From Ligula intestinalis (lineage: Eukaryota; Platyhelminthes; Cestoda; Diphyllobothriidea; Diphyllobothriidae): DNA of 64,000 nt. This document shows positions 20,310-32,239 of the stretch, piece after piece. The notes beneath the pieces are model-generated. The model ran no database searches. It saw nothing but the letters and a program-made list of their open reading frames with translations, and had not been told where the DNA came from. How positions within the stretch are numbered: the first letter of the stretch is position 1; each line of letters starts with the position of its first letter. Location: NCBI GenBank assembly GCA_036362985.1, contig JAYGXS010000004.1, forward strand, positions 16,612,614 through 16,676,613, given 5' to 3'. The translations under genes were made by a program, and so were the position numbers.

Positions 20310-22820
20310 GACAATGTGTAAACAAATTTAAAAAAAATTCTGTATCCTTTAGAAAATAAGCTCACTGATAATAATGTTCTAAGGGCACCATCTAAAAAAG
20401 GAATGCGAAAGCAATTACGTTGTTCGCTTTTGTCTTTTAATGATACAGTTTCAGCTGAAGCCGTCAGTATTCCAATTTGTTTTTAATTCTTAACTTTATA
20501 ATTATTCACTGAAAAGTAAAAGGAATGTATCTTGGCATACGCAACAGATATATTTTGCTTTTCATGCGAATGCATACTGGTCGCCTGTGTAGTGCGGCTG
20601 CTCGTGTTACAGGATAAATAATTTCTATCGATAGTAGTAGTAGACAGAGACAATATAGTTGTGCTTAAGTTGAATCAGTGGCTTTTATGTCATGGATTAG
20701 TGACTCCAATCAAACTACGCATTCATTTCCACAGGGATTACTTTAAGCGTGCATCAAGAAAAAATGTGACTCCAATTTTGCAACTAATGTCCATGGCAAA
20801 TCCCAAATCCAGCCACTAACACCAGACACGTTGCTGTCATTTATAAAATAATGGGGTCCCTAAGAGCACTTTGATCTTTTCCGATCACAGTTACTTTATT
20901 TTGGTTTCATAGACAGTATGGTAATAACGAATGAAACCTGTCGAACGTCCGAAAGGGTTGTAACTTATTGATAAAATTTACGCAACTTTATAGAAACTTT
21001 GATTTAAGACTTCACCTGGAGAGGTTTGGTCAAATTACCAGGTGAACATATATGCAGAAATGCGCTGTACTTTATATTCTGAATTCCTTGCTCACACTAT
21101 TGTTAAGACCAACAAAAGTATAGGCCAGACGTAAATTCAGCTTATTTTGTCCTTTGATAACGAAAACTCATGTCAATCTCAGTGAAGCGGTGTGCAAGCT
21201 TACAAAAAATGCAGGGCTATATAATCAGTGTGGTTACAAAATCTCGTGTTAAATCACTTACGTTAGCAAAAAGTACCTTAATGTAGCAGCAAGTCATTGA
21301 ACAAACTTTTAATTACAAGAGCGCTGAAGTTTTAAAAATTGGAGGAGCCTTCAAATCATATGTACTTAAATATCACGGTTCTTAGCATTGCAAAGTTAAA
21401 TAAACCATTTATATGTGACCGTGCGCCTACGTGCGTATTCTGTGTGCAATTTCTGTGCGACGAATATTTTTGAAAGACAGTTAGATTTGAGCAATGGTAC
21501 TGTAGCTGGCTATCATTGCATAACAATAATTCGTACTAGAAAGACTCAGAATTCACATCTGTAGAATATGCCTCCCGATAACAATAGCCTGAAGCTTGCG
21601 TTCTAGTTGATCTTTCACTGAGTGTCAATGTTTTCTTCACAGTGTTTGGCTGTTTTAGGGTTTTATTATTGCAATGCAGTGATCCCTCACTAAATTGTAA
21701 ATACAATAGAAATCAATGACATTTCACTGGTTTTTGCAATGAATGTATGCCTTAACCCTTATTTTTCAGAGAACCTCTGCAATTATATGTTATTTACTTA
21801 GCTGAAACGGTAGTGCATATAATTATCGAGAAAATATAAATGTAAATGGTTCAACTACCAAAGTAATGCACAACTGGCTGTCACAGTTCCGTTATTAAAT
21901 AGAGGCAAACAAACGAGAATTTAATTTGCACGATTTTGAGAAGCACATTGCGATGTTTTAGGTGCAAAACTCATTAACCTCTATAGAATGTTGACCATGA
22001 AAACTATACAAATTAGGACATATTAAACTTTCGTACACACGCCTGCTTATCCCACATTTCACTAATATTAATTTGCCTTTCATTCTATGATCCATTTTTG
22101 GAGCTCAATGGCACATACCGTAATAACTGCAACATAAGCATATTTTATTAGCAACGGGCATCTAAGCACTATCAGAAACGCACAAAGCAGCAAACACCTC
22201 GACCATGTGATAACGGGACTTGGAGTTTTCCCTAAATTTCATAACGTTTACGGTAAAAATGGCTCGAATCAAACATTTTCCGATCTTAAAATGCAACTTC
22301 ATGATTTGATAATATTGGGAGTAAATTTATGTTTTTTAATTGATAAACTAAATCAGACTGCCAGCTTTGTTAAACTCTATATAAATATCCTGGAATTCCA
22401 AATCTGATAGGCATTTACCTGCCGCAGATTAAAGTAAAACCTCCTCGTAAAAAAGAATTTTCAAATGATGTAAACAAATGCGTAGGAAGAAGTTCTTATT
22501 ACAAATTTCAAGTAATAGCTCACTGATGTTGTTAACATTTTTTTATTTCAAAGGATTATTTTTTGGATTCTGAGGCCGGTAAGTTGTACGAATGTTTGAT
22601 ATAATTGAAATTTCATTGTGTAAGACAATTTGTCCCTTTTTTAGATAGTGCACTTCATCGCGATTGTGTTAATCACTACTTAGTGTTCTATAAAATCTTT
22701 TTGTTCAGATACTTTGAAACCAATATAAAAATGTTTCAAAGAAAAGATCCCACATGGCTTGATTTTATTTCTCTGGCACCTGCTAACTTTAGGGGCTTAT
22801 ATCCATATACTTATTATTTT
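20310..22820. other. No convincing gene or repeat
   Basis: AT-rich; possibly intron if the flanking exon candidates are real. No tRNA or recognised repeat was noticed. Confidence 0.4.
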
Positions 22821-22824
22821 TCAG

Positions 22825-22875
22825 ATCCTATCTGTGATCCAACGTATCTGATGTTCCTATGTGCAGAAACTAAAG
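22825..22875 (+). CDS. Weak small exon candidate
   Basis: A strong acceptor (TTATTATTTTTCAG) is followed by 51 bp open in one frame (DPICDPTYLMFLCAETK) and then a possible donor, AAAG|GTAGAC. Its phases do not join directly to the candidates at 20213-20296 or 24002-24102. Confidence 0.17.
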
Positions 22876-22889
22876 GTAGACTTGGATGA

Positions 22890-23990
22890 ATTTAGAACAT
22901 TTGTGTACTGTCCTTTACTGCAGTTTTAACGAAGAAAATAAGGCAACATGGCTTTGCCAAAATAACATTTTCTCCTACTTCATGCCATTGGTTATTTAGG
23001 AGGAATTCGCACATTAGCTTCAGCTTAAGGAAGCCTGCTTATCTCTGAAGCAGTCAGGAATCACACCGTTCTCCTTTGGGAGTATTTTATGGGCTTTCTA
23101 ACGCTTCAGGTGTAAGGTCGCAATTATCTTGCCTTAACTATCCGGCAATTTTCCAACCTTCTTAACATATAGAGTGATTGTAAAAAGATGGCTGTAGGCA
23201 GTTATTCATGTGAATCATATTTATTCGGATAACAGGAAAACTTTTAAAATGTCTCGATATATTTTTCGGGCATACGTACAGCTTGCTCAAAAGTGGCCAA
23301 CGTTGTGTGCCTAAAAAGCAACCGGACAAAGTAGAATGTTTGACGTACAATATGTGAAATATTACGTTGTATACTGCGTAGGCTACGTCGTAAAATTCTG
23401 CTTAGAAAATATATCTTGCCAAGCGTGCATTTATTTTAGGGTAACTGGCATGCTTGTTACCACTGGGTATAATCAATATGTAAAACAATTTGCTTGGCAT
23501 CAGTCTGCTTAAAGAAAACAAAAAGGGGCATCTTTCTACCTTTAGCGTAGAACGACAAATGCGGCACTCGGTCATTTACACGCCAAAGAAAGCCTTCAGG
23601 AAACCTCTATAACTAAGGATTTTTTATCTAGATAAACTGTATTTGGTCTTGCGTTTAGAGGTTTTGATATCGAGTTTGAAGCATGAGCCAAACACCGCTT
23701 CATTTTTCAGATGAAGCGCATATAGAGACCATCTGTGGATGCCCCTGCCACCAAGAAAATAAATCAATATCAATGAAACCATGTACTTCAAAGTAAGTTT
23801 ACGCTGTATCATGAAACTTTACGGAAGCCTCCTTTAACCTGAAGACCAGATATCCTTATAAAATAACATATTCTATGAAAAAATGTGATGTAATGTATTT
23901 CTACGTGATTCAATTAGTGTCATTTAAATGCCCGCAAAATGTTTGCACAAAGTTTTTTAAGCCTGACTGCAATTTAAACTAGTTTACTTG
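22890..23990. other. No feature recognised
   Basis: AT-rich, with short open frames only. Confidence 0.4.
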
Positions 23991-24001
23991 CTATATTCCA
24001 G

Positions 24002-24102
24002 TGAAAGAAATTTAAGATATCGTGGTTTTGGGCATAAAAATACCTTAAGTTACACTCATGGTGTAGCATTTACAATAAATAAATGGGTTGAATTTCTAAA
24101 AG
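24002..24102 (+). CDS. Exon candidate framed by good splice sites
   Basis: The acceptor TTGCTATATTCCAG precedes a 101-bp segment open in a single frame and ending at a good donor, AAAAG|GTAAGAG. The peptide reads ERNLRYRGFGHKNTLSYTHG and then VAFTINKWVEFLK. The last part (G-V-x-hydrophobic-T-x-x-x-W-x-x-L-K) recalls the C-terminal strand-helix of PC4/Sub1-type proteins, a weak analogy only. The exon begins after codon position 2 and ends after position 1. No neighbouring exon in the matching phase was found. Confidence 0.3.
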
Positions 24103-24109
24103 GTAAGAG

Positions 24110-25380
24110 TGATACGAGCTGTATGGATAAATCAATATCCTTAATGCTTAACAGGAACAACGTTCTGGTTGGCACCATGGCTAGCAAAAATTAAGGTATT
24201 ATCAAATTCGTGCTAAGTTAAAACGGCTTCCCTTTTATTGACATATATCTGCGTAATAGAACAGTTTCGGCAAACCTTTTCCGACGATAGGCACCTTTGC
24301 GAGCAATAAAACAAGGCGGACTTTTTCTTTAAGGCAGTTGCGACCACGTGTGACAACGTTCTGCCAACCGCATGAGACATTGTGGATTTTTTGACTAATA
24401 ACTTCGAAAACGTTTGTAGTCTATGGGATAAAAACTGCTGCCATGAAGTAATTTTTGTTGAATGGTAAAGAAAACCTTTTTTAAGATTGTAAACTGCCGA
24501 AAGATTAAAAGTGCGTATGCCCGTCAACTAGTGGCGTCAACATAAAAATGCATATTATCACTCCCCTTGCTAAGATAGAAAATATGTTGATAGCGGCTAG
24601 TGGATCGGTAGCATTTAAAGAGCTTAAGTTATCCTTGTTAAGCCTATCAGTAAACATACTTCTATGTTTGCTTCCTTTAATTCCGTACTAGAGATGCAGC
24701 AAATCCACCTAGTCCATTCGTTCGATTTGAAAACTGTAACGCATTTTAACAGCAAAAAGTGCAGTACGAGAGCGACAAAATTTTTACTTTATAACATAGG
24801 TAATGTTTTTATCTTGACTTTATACTTACTTTGTTCAGATTATTTCTATGGAATAATCGAACAGTTTTGGGTTACATTTTCTATAAATCACCCTTTTTAA
24901 TATCATAACAAAAATATGATACAGACAACAAATATGTTAACAGAATTTTTTATTTTATAAGAAGCACAAGGATCACTCACGGTCCTACTTGATAGGATTT
25001 CCTCTTATCTTGCTTGTTTGAAAATGAAGGAAGATTAATTATTCAGATAGATATAGTGTTTGAAACTGTACAGGCAGGCGTGATTATTTATGCATCTGAC
25101 CACCTTCATCAATATAAGCGTCACTTAGGATATAAGTATGCTACATGGGTTTTCTAAACAAGTTCGAGTGTAATAGGCTCTACTATGAACGGAAAGCAGC
25201 TATGTTAACTTAGATCATTGCAAACGTATGTTATAGAAACGTTTAAGTGCTCAGGAAGAGGTCAAAACGAAGGAACTTTTTTAAATCAAAGGAAAGTTTC
25301 AAAGTCTTAAACCAAACAAAATTTAAAAAACCGTTATTTATTCAACTTGGTCAAAATGATACCTTGACATACACTGCATG
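24110..25380. other. No convincing gene
   Basis: AT-rich. The 104-codon minus-strand frame at 24213-24527 shows no recognisable family or splice framing. Confidence 0.4.
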
Positions 25381-25437
25381 AAATATGCACAATCAATTTA
25401 ACTTAAATCCACACATTTGTGACGAAAAGGTAAGACA

Positions 25438-26413
25438 GGGAGAGGTAGGGAAAATTATTGATTTGTCTCTGTCCATGCTACGTCCATTCTCACGCTATCT
25501 TATCATGTTCCCGACGCGCGCCCCTGGAGTAGCGGTGTGTGACCTTACGGTGGTTTTCTATATACCTATAAAGGTAAGGATGGCAAAATAACAGGGCGGT
25601 ATATCCGCATGCCTGTTTATGGAGCTGTGATCTGACACCCTGGCCTCCAGCAGTTTGCGTCCCGTTCTATTACTAGCTCGTGCTATTATCCGTGTATTCG
25701 AGAAGTCGAATTGATGGCCCTACTTCAGAGTGTGGGAAGTGATCTGGGACTGTGGGTTACCTTTCCGTACTGCATTTTTGTGTTCCTTCATTCGCGAGGT
25801 ATGTCATCGCCCGGTAGCTCTGTGAAATAGCAAGAACAGTCACGACATGGCACCTGATAAATGACGCCAGACTGCTCACCAACCTCCAGCGGGTCTTTGG
25901 TTTGCATGATTCGTGTACGCATAGTAGCTATCAAGCAATGAGCAATACCCACGCCGAGCTATGCAGCGATACGCTCGGTTGCTTTTGACACGTTTTTAAT
26001 GTATGTTAGAGGGTGCCAGAGCGTTGGTGGTCCCCTTTCGTTTGTTCCCCGTGGGCACGTTCGGAGCCATCGGTGGATGAAGCTGTTGGGGTATCCATTC
26101 CTGGCAAGTTGCTCCCGAAGATGTCGTAATTGTTGCGCTCGTCCTTCCGGTTCACTGCAGTGTTTTCACCCTCTGAAATAGTGCTCGAATACAGCCATGT
26201 TTATGCGTTATTGGGTGTTTGCTATAGAAACTGAGCACCTGGGTTGTGTTAGTCACCTTTCTATAAACCGTGGTGCTAAGTTCCCCGTTGGGACTGCGCG
26301 TAACAAGGACATCCAGGAACGGTTGTTGTCCGGCACTCTGTTCCTTCTTTGTGAAGAGAATGGACGTAGCATGGACAGAGACAAATCAATAATTGTCACA
26401 ACCTCTCCCCTCC
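25438..26413 (-). mobile_element. 5'-truncated Penelope-like element with inverted arms
   Basis: Arms of about 54-58 bp at 25438-25491 and 26356-26413 are near-perfect inverted copies of each other, sharing ATTGATTTGTCTCTGTCC and ATGCTACGTCCATTCTC. Between them, on the minus strand, lies a decayed PLE reading frame. This matches the layout of the 40.2-kb element: a truncated body with its own terminal repeat inverted at the 5' side. Confidence 0.7.
25590..26350 (-). pseudogene. Penelope-like RT thumb, linker and GIY-YIG endonuclease, decayed
   Basis: In order on the minus strand: an RT thumb segment (FLDVLVTRSPNGELSTTVYR, then VLSFYSKHPITHKHGC); the RT-endonuclease linker (YIKNVSKATERIAA, stop, LGVGIAH); the endonuclease start (SGVIYQVPCRDCSCYF), in which the usual YIG has become a changed YFTE; then, after a stop and frameshift, HQFDFSNTRIIARASNRTGR and INRHADIPPCY. 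The family's Cys residues and the His/Asn-Arg-His C-terminal pattern are visible. At least three stops or frameshifts make it a dead copy. Family membership is from motif order read by eye, and the order is strongly diagnostic. Confidence 0.8.
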
Positions 26414-26462
26414 CTTACCAACCCCATTTAAGGGTAGCTGACGTTTGCTGTTTTCATTTACT

Positions 26463-26498
26463 CTGACGATGGCTTCTCGTGTGGAGCTGGAGGCTCAG
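26463..26498 (+). ncRNA. Degenerate hammerhead-like core beside PLE
   Basis: CTGACGA is followed by TGGCTTCTCGTG, TGGAGCTG and then GGAGGCTCAG. Further on, TTGTTCCAGAGATCGCG matches the family-B continuation TTGTTCCAGTGATCGC. Both core blocks are mutated. It lies on the 5' side of the truncated PLE and points away from it, as an inverted terminal repeat would. Confidence 0.45.
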
Positions 26499-26544
26499 AA
26501 TACAACTATTGTTCCAGAGATCGCGTATTCTTATTCTTTTTATT

Positions 26545-29040
26545 TTATGTTATATTATATATTATATGAGTATATAATACAATATGAGAGGTTAAGACGA
26601 TCTCGGGGACCATTCTTTTATAGTCCTAAAGTTTTAAAAGCGTACATCCTTCCGTCATCAGAGGTAGTGGTTGTACCGCGCCTTACCGTATTTGCAGGTA
26701 TTAACAGTTATGGTCACTAGGGGTTTAACCAATGCAAAGGGAGGTGCAGGGGGTTAAGAATGATGCTCAGTCAAGGGATATCCCGTTTGTTTTCGGTGAT
26801 TGCGCTTGTGCAGCTCTCATCGACATAAGCTATCACCCCAGGTCGATAATCCTGCTTGCGCTAATAAGCCTATCCGTTTTCACACTTGGAGACTGAGTGG
26901 ATAAACTGGCTTAGCTGATGCTTGAATCTAACATAATATATACCATATGTTTTTATTTTGTTTATTTTCAAACCAACATGTGGATACTGTGCGTATTTAT
27001 ATCAATACCCACAAAACATTATTTTTCGTAAAGTTCGCGTGATGAATTCTTTTATCGATTCCTGCATTGCCTATCGGTGCTGACTTTTATAATGTTTTCT
27101 GCATTTTTAGTAACATTTCACGCAATACGGAACGCCCCGATCCAAAATTTATGGATAAAAAATAATGACAATACAACTGATGGATTGGTTCCTCTGGAAG
27201 GACTAAGTTTTCTTGCTCATTCGAGGAAGTAAACTGCATTCTTTTATTTTGCTGATGAATTTTTTGGCTTTTCCTATTACCAATAGTAACGATGATACAT
27301 CTATGTGCATTTTGTAAACACCTAAATGGTAGCACGCCTTAGATTGCTTTGAAAAACTAACTCAACCTAAAAATAATGAATTTGTAATGATTAATGCCTA
27401 CAATAGTTCTCAGTTATGGTCTCTACCCATGTTTCGTACGAATCCTCTGCGTCAGTTTGGAAATGTGGATTTCATTATACGTTGTATTCTCCTATAATTC
27501 GCCTAGAAGTGCCTTCCAAAGTTTGGTACGGTATATTGGAGGGCAAACAAAACATTCTGAAACACCTGTACAAACTCTGAAATGCATACCATAAATTCCT
27601 GACAGGCAAGTACAACCCGTTCACATTATTCATCGGAATGCCCACCCAGTATATTATTTAACTATAGGACCGTTTAGTGTGTATCCAAATATCATGGCAT
27701 GTGTACGTTTTGTTTGTGCCACCTAGGATGATTTCAATAAAGTTACTTTCCTTTGCATACCTTTATGGCAAACTACAGCATTTTCCTGTCTTCCGTTTGA
27801 AGAAAAAAAACGTGATAAATCACATTTCCAAACGACAACGCAACAACAACAGTTAAAGCGTGATAATGGGTGGAAAGAAGGAAACATTTTAGAAACTAAA
27901 TTTCCTGTTCCCGTCCAAATATACTTGAATCACATCGTGAGCTGTTTTTAAATCCACATAAAAAGCAAACCGTTTGCTTTTCCATAAAATATATTGCAAT
28001 TTGTTCAGGCATAAAAACAATAGCAAAAACATATAACGGAATCAAGGAATTTTATAAAACAATCCCACATGAAGAATCCTCCATACTCGAAAATACTACC
28101 TGTCTAGACTACTGACAGCTATGTGGATGCAGGTGGTACTCGAAAATGAGTCCAAAGGCAGAACAGGACGAGTGAGCTCCATGAGCGAACGTTTAACACA
28201 CGGACAAGGCTTCTCCGATTTAAGTATTTCGAGAGTTCAATCACTTACTATACGTTTTCTTCACAATAACTTTCATTAATATTCTAATGGGTGTGCTACT
28301 GAGAGCCGAACAGATGTCCCTAAGCACATGAAAGTTTATTGTGGGACCAAAACAAAAGTGTTCTTTCTGGTGTGTTTTCCTCCCTTTATTTCTCTAAAGC
28401 TCTTAAAAACATTAAGGTTAGCCCATATATTTTATCGTGAACTTAGCTTCCGATGTTTTGTATTGTATAAATGAGTGTGAATAGCAAATTCCCCGCTATT
28501 TACTGCGTACAGTTGGCACGCATATCAACAGTGCTCTCGCTATGTTACTAAGTTTTGTTTTTCCTTTTAACATAAAGATTTAATTTGTGGACACGGTAAG
28601 CATTTTCTCTTTATGCAGAAAAAAACTTTCTAGTTGCCGCTCGATAAATCCGTCTTCTTTTCCTTCTACTAGATCTTTCCTTTCTCGCAAAGTTTAGAAT
28701 TATTGGGACGAGCAAGAGATCACTGTACGTGGTCGGCAATCGATTTTCAGCAACTTCGCATTTAAAAGCTTTTTTACTGCTGATTTTATCAGATAATGTC
28801 TTTTATGAAACTTTATTGAAAGATGCCGAAGGATTTCTCTCGAATAATTGATAATCAAGAAGGAAGATTATTTGTTTTGCAAAGTTTTAGAACCGAGTTT
28901 CATAAGGTAGAGCTTCGTTTTAAATTTCTGAAGAATGTCCTTTTGATGTCTTTTCCGAAAGACTACAGTTGGCATGAATGCCAGCTTTGGTAAATAGAGC
29001 GCTGGACAGTTACGTTTTCGTTTCTTATTCACGCCATAGA
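26545..29040. other. No convincing gene
   Basis: AT-rich, with a GC-richer patch at 26640-26900. I found no second copy of that patch, no splice-framed exon and no tRNA. Confidence 0.4.
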
Positions 29041-29179
29041 ATATGATGGTGACATACGACGGGCAGGGTCAAAGAAATTTTATGTACGTAGACTCTGTGG
29101 CTGGGCAAGTACTCAACACAATTTATTTATATTTATGCTTTGCAAAAAATCCCATTGAAAATGTCAGAAGATTAATTGG

Positions 29180-29304
29180 CAAACATACGTTTTTTTGCCA
29201 TAAATTCTCGGCATGCCTTTACATTTAATGTGGTAATGAAGTAAAGGAACTATAGGAGTTGGTAGAAAAAATAGTACGGTTGTCATGGGAACGGGAGGGG
29301 AAAA
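29180..29304 (+). repeat. PLE family-A terminal-repeat fragment
   Basis: GGCAAACATACGTTTTTTTG, then ATAAATTCTCGGCATGCC, then TTTACATTTAATGTGG, then GGAGTTGGTAGAAAAA align with 11030-11142 through to the G-rich point, where the assembly gap begins. Confidence 0.6.
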
Positions 29305-29314
29305 NNNNNNNNNN
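29305..29314. other. Assembly gap (10 N)
   Basis: Ten N residues directly after a G-rich stretch at the position where the homologous 11.1-kb copy has its 18-G run. The true gap length is unknown. Confidence 0.95.
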
Positions 29315-29414
29315 TGACTAAAGATACGAGGTCCAGATTAATTATTCCACTCCTCATCCTCCAAAGAAGATGAAGAAGAAAAGGCGCCTTCATAGACCAC
29401 ACTGTATTGGTGTT

Positions 29415-29448
29415 GACGTTTCGAAAACACGCTTGTTTCCATCATCAG
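29415..29448 (-). ncRNA. Hammerhead-like ribozyme, family B, intact core
   Basis: The minus strand has an exact CTGATGA, then T, then helix II GGAAACA/TGTTTTC (seven pairs including one wobble) around AGCG, then an exact GAAAC and GTC. Helix III is only the self-complementary ACGT, so a monomer cannot close it. Hammerheads of PLEs and retrozymes are known to have very short helix III and can act as dimers. The extra T between core and helix II is unusual. Confidence 0.6.
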
Positions 29449-30000
29449 AATGGTAAGGTGATTGCATCTGCTTGCCTTGACTTTTTTGTCTTGCTGACTG
29501 TCTCGTATGATAGGCTTTAAGTTACGTCCGCACCCTGGTCGTCCTGCTGGACGTTGTTTGGGGTTGACCCAATGCACTGAACTGGCTCATTCTACTGGTC
29601 GTAGATTGGCCTCTGCCTCTCCGTGGGTGACTGCAGACGACCTCTCGTGACCCCTGCCACATGCTTGGCTGTTGTAGTCCCCGGTGGATCTGTCCGCACA
29701 TCGCGCGCGCTCGGGGGGCGACTGCGACCAGACTGGTGACGGCCTCACGTGCCTCCCATCGGCTGCCACTCGTGTGCCCCAGAGTGGCTGCTGCGAGATC
29801 TCCCCTCATAGTCTGCTGGGTGGTTCCGTTGTGGCTCGCCATGATAAGCCCATTCGCTTAGTTGGGATCGCCGGTGGGTTGATGATTCATGCCAGTCGTG
29901 CGAACTGCGGCTAATTCTTGCCCTTTGCTGCAGTGGTGGCTGCCATTGATGAAGCTGTAAATCGCTCGTTGGCATCGTGGGCCTCGGCGCTCTTACCACT

Positions 30001-30033
30001 CTGATGATAGAAACAAGCATGTTTTCGAGACGT
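30001..30033 (+). ncRNA. Hammerhead-like ribozyme, family B, near-intact
   Basis: An exact CTGATGA (30001-30007), then helix II GAAACA/TGTTTTC around AGCA, then GAGAC where GAAAC is expected, and GTC. It mirrors the core at 29415-29448 and points the other way. Confidence 0.55.
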
Positions 30034-30099
30034 CAGCACCAATACAGTGTGATCCATTCAGGCGCATTTTCTTCTCAATCTTCTTTGAGGGATGGGGAG

Positions 30100-31010
30100 C
30101 GGGATGTATATCTGAATTTGGAAATAGGCATCCCGAGAAATGTAATTTGATGGAGAAATTCTTCGGGAAATGGTAATAAACTTTATTCGTAAATTTTCGA
30201 CACTAGCACGCTAGGTCGTTTTCAAACGTGAGGAAATAGTGTTACGAACAGTTCGCATTTCAAACGTGTCAAAAAATCGATAATGCTGTTTCAGCTGTGG
30301 TGATTAGCCTGCTTTTATGGTTGGTCTATTTTCCAGGCCTTTTTACGGTTGGTGTATATTGTATCCAATTCAACGTGCCTGTTGATGCAGGATTCGTCGG
30401 AATTCATAGCTTCTCAAAATTCGCGACCCTTTTTGTATGGGCAAGAGCTGCCAGTTTTGTCCCATTCAAATTGGTGCTCAGTTTCTACTGTGTGCATGGT
30501 GACCTCGGACAATGGATATCGTCCCTTTACCGCTCGCTGATGTTCACGTAAGCGTGTGGACGCTGATCGTCCTGCTTGTCCGCAATAAACTGCATTGCAA
30601 CAGCTACAAGGAATTTTGTAAACGACCTCTTTTTTGTCTAAATAGCCAACCCTATCCTTAGGGTGTACAAGCTGGTTTCGTAAAGTATGTGTTGGTTTGT
30701 GCGCTTATTGAATTTGCTTCCTCTTCAGGTGTCTTTCAACGAGTTCAGACACGTTTTTAATATATGGAAGTGTTCGCCAATTTCTTGGATTAGGCACTTC
30801 ATCGGAACATTCTAGTTCCTTTTTGTTTTGTTTAAGCTTTTGCTGTTTCATGCGGAAGTACGGTAAAACATCATCGTCATATAGCATTCACATTACTTGC
30901 AGTGCTACTCGTTTGTAAAATGGACATTTCCCTGGTTATTCCGCAGTAGTTGATTGTCTTCGACGGATAATGTTCATTGAAATCTAGGGTTTGACCCTTA
31001 AAATTCATGT
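30100..31010 (-). pseudogene. Penelope-like element: linker and GIY-YIG endonuclease, decayed
   Basis: On the minus strand the linker NWRTLPYIKNVSELVERHLK is followed by a stop and AHKPTHTLRN. Then comes the endonuclease core EVVYKIPCSCCNAVYCGQAG with RSASTRLREHQRAVKGR, then TEHQFEWDKTG and, after a stop, INRHVELDTIY. The first catalytic-type segment VYK...VYCGQAGR is clear, with YIG replaced by YCG. An open frame covers 30705-30887 and later stops break the rest. The 3' part (30130-30290) is shared with 35760-35940. Upstream RT sequence is missing or unrecognisable, so the copy is 5' truncated. Confidence 0.78.
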
Positions 31011-31014
31011 CCCG

Positions 31015-32230
31015 TCCACCTACTTCTATGTCATGCACCTCATAATTTCCGCCATTATTTCCTTAATATATATATAATTATACATAAATGTAAATAGTTA
31101 ATAATAAATAATCCATTTATGACTGATTTTCTGCCTGGCACGGCCAAGCATGGTTGCTGCTAACAACACACTAAGAATGCTTGAAAATCTTGCCATCTAG
31201 AACAAGCTTTGGGAGTCAGTGCATGCTCTTTTTTGTGAGGCCGGTTTTGCGCGGACGTCATATTAGGACGCACTAAACATTAATATAGCATGGCTTGACA
31301 CGTTCTTCTACGCACGTCAACTGAATGCTTTATTTGTGCCGCAGCTAGTTAGGCAGATGGTTTGAAAAACTTAAGTGCTATGGCAACAAAATGTCACACT
31401 GAATACGCGTTAAATATAGCACGGTCGGTATTTCATGCAAAATACTGAAATTTACGAACGATTGGTAATCATTAGAAAACTGGCATCTGACCCTTTCTAA
31501 AAAACGCAGAGGACGTACACAGCAGGTTGAGAACCTTGAATTGAAAATCTATAACGGTCGTTAGGTTTCAAAATTATTCGGAAATTTAGACCCTTAAAAA
31601 AATCAAAAGATACCTTTCCTTAAAGTAAAAGATTTAACAAGCGTGAAATTCGTCAGCAAATAAGTTCGAGGGAGACTAATTCTTTGAATATTTTCAATAA
31701 ACTACATATGCATTTACAAGGGCAGTGAAATCAACGACTTAAGTTCATACTGCATAAACAACCATTTTTTACAGAAAATAATTTTGGTAAGCTGTCAGAA
31801 ATATGCTCGCTAAAAAGCCAACATCCTCAAGTTAGTTTGCGCAGTTATCATTTTTACACTTCTACTGAGTGCAATTTTGAGAGTGATTATAAGCCGATCG
31901 CAATTTCCGTATATTGCATGAATTATCCAGTGTATAGTAAAAACAAGAAAATGATTAACAGAGCCAGACAACTAAAACTGGACTCACTTTTGTTAAATAC
32001 CTAACATATAGATGGCAAAAACAGCAGAATTTTTTTGATCCAGGAAATTTCAGGTGGGTTCATCAGCTGCGTCCACTCCAATGCATTACACAGTAAAGAA
32101 TGAGTAAAATACGAAACTGAATTAGTATATAAATGTCAAAACGGCATAAGTAGCTTATGTAGCCCCACTCATACACCCTTAGTCCCAGAATTTTTTCCTG
32201 CAAAATGGTGGTAATAGAGTTTTGTGGGGT
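31015..32230. other. No convincing gene or repeat
   Basis: AT-rich. A CTGATGA...GAAA string at about 32044-32070 (minus) lacks any helix II and is not called. Confidence 0.45.
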
Positions 32231-32239
32231 GGGAAATAG

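Larger units (their letters stand above)
29338..30085. mobile_element. Inverted pair of family-B terminal repeats around a GC-rich insert
   Basis: The left arm (29345-29452) and right arm (29996-30085) are inverted copies: both read, outward, CTGATGATxGAAACAAGC, then TGTTTTCGA, then CAATACAGTGTG, then TTTTCTTCTxxATCTTCTTTG. The roughly 540-bp centre is markedly GC-rich (for example ATCGCGCGCGCTCGGGGGGC), unlike the AT-rich surroundings. Its minus-strand frames (up to 106 codons) are Arg/Ser/Gln-rich with no domain I know. The centre could be an unrecognised PLE region or captured sequence. Confidence 0.6.

Noticed and set aside
29522..30020. Overlapping minus-strand frames of 91 and 106 codons
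   Set aside because: Arg/Ser/Gln-rich translations of a GC-rich block with frames open on both strands; treated as composition effects inside the inverted unit.
32044..32070. CTGATGA followed by eight bases and GAAA on the minus strand
   Set aside because: The bases between the core strings cannot form helix II, and no other copy supports it.
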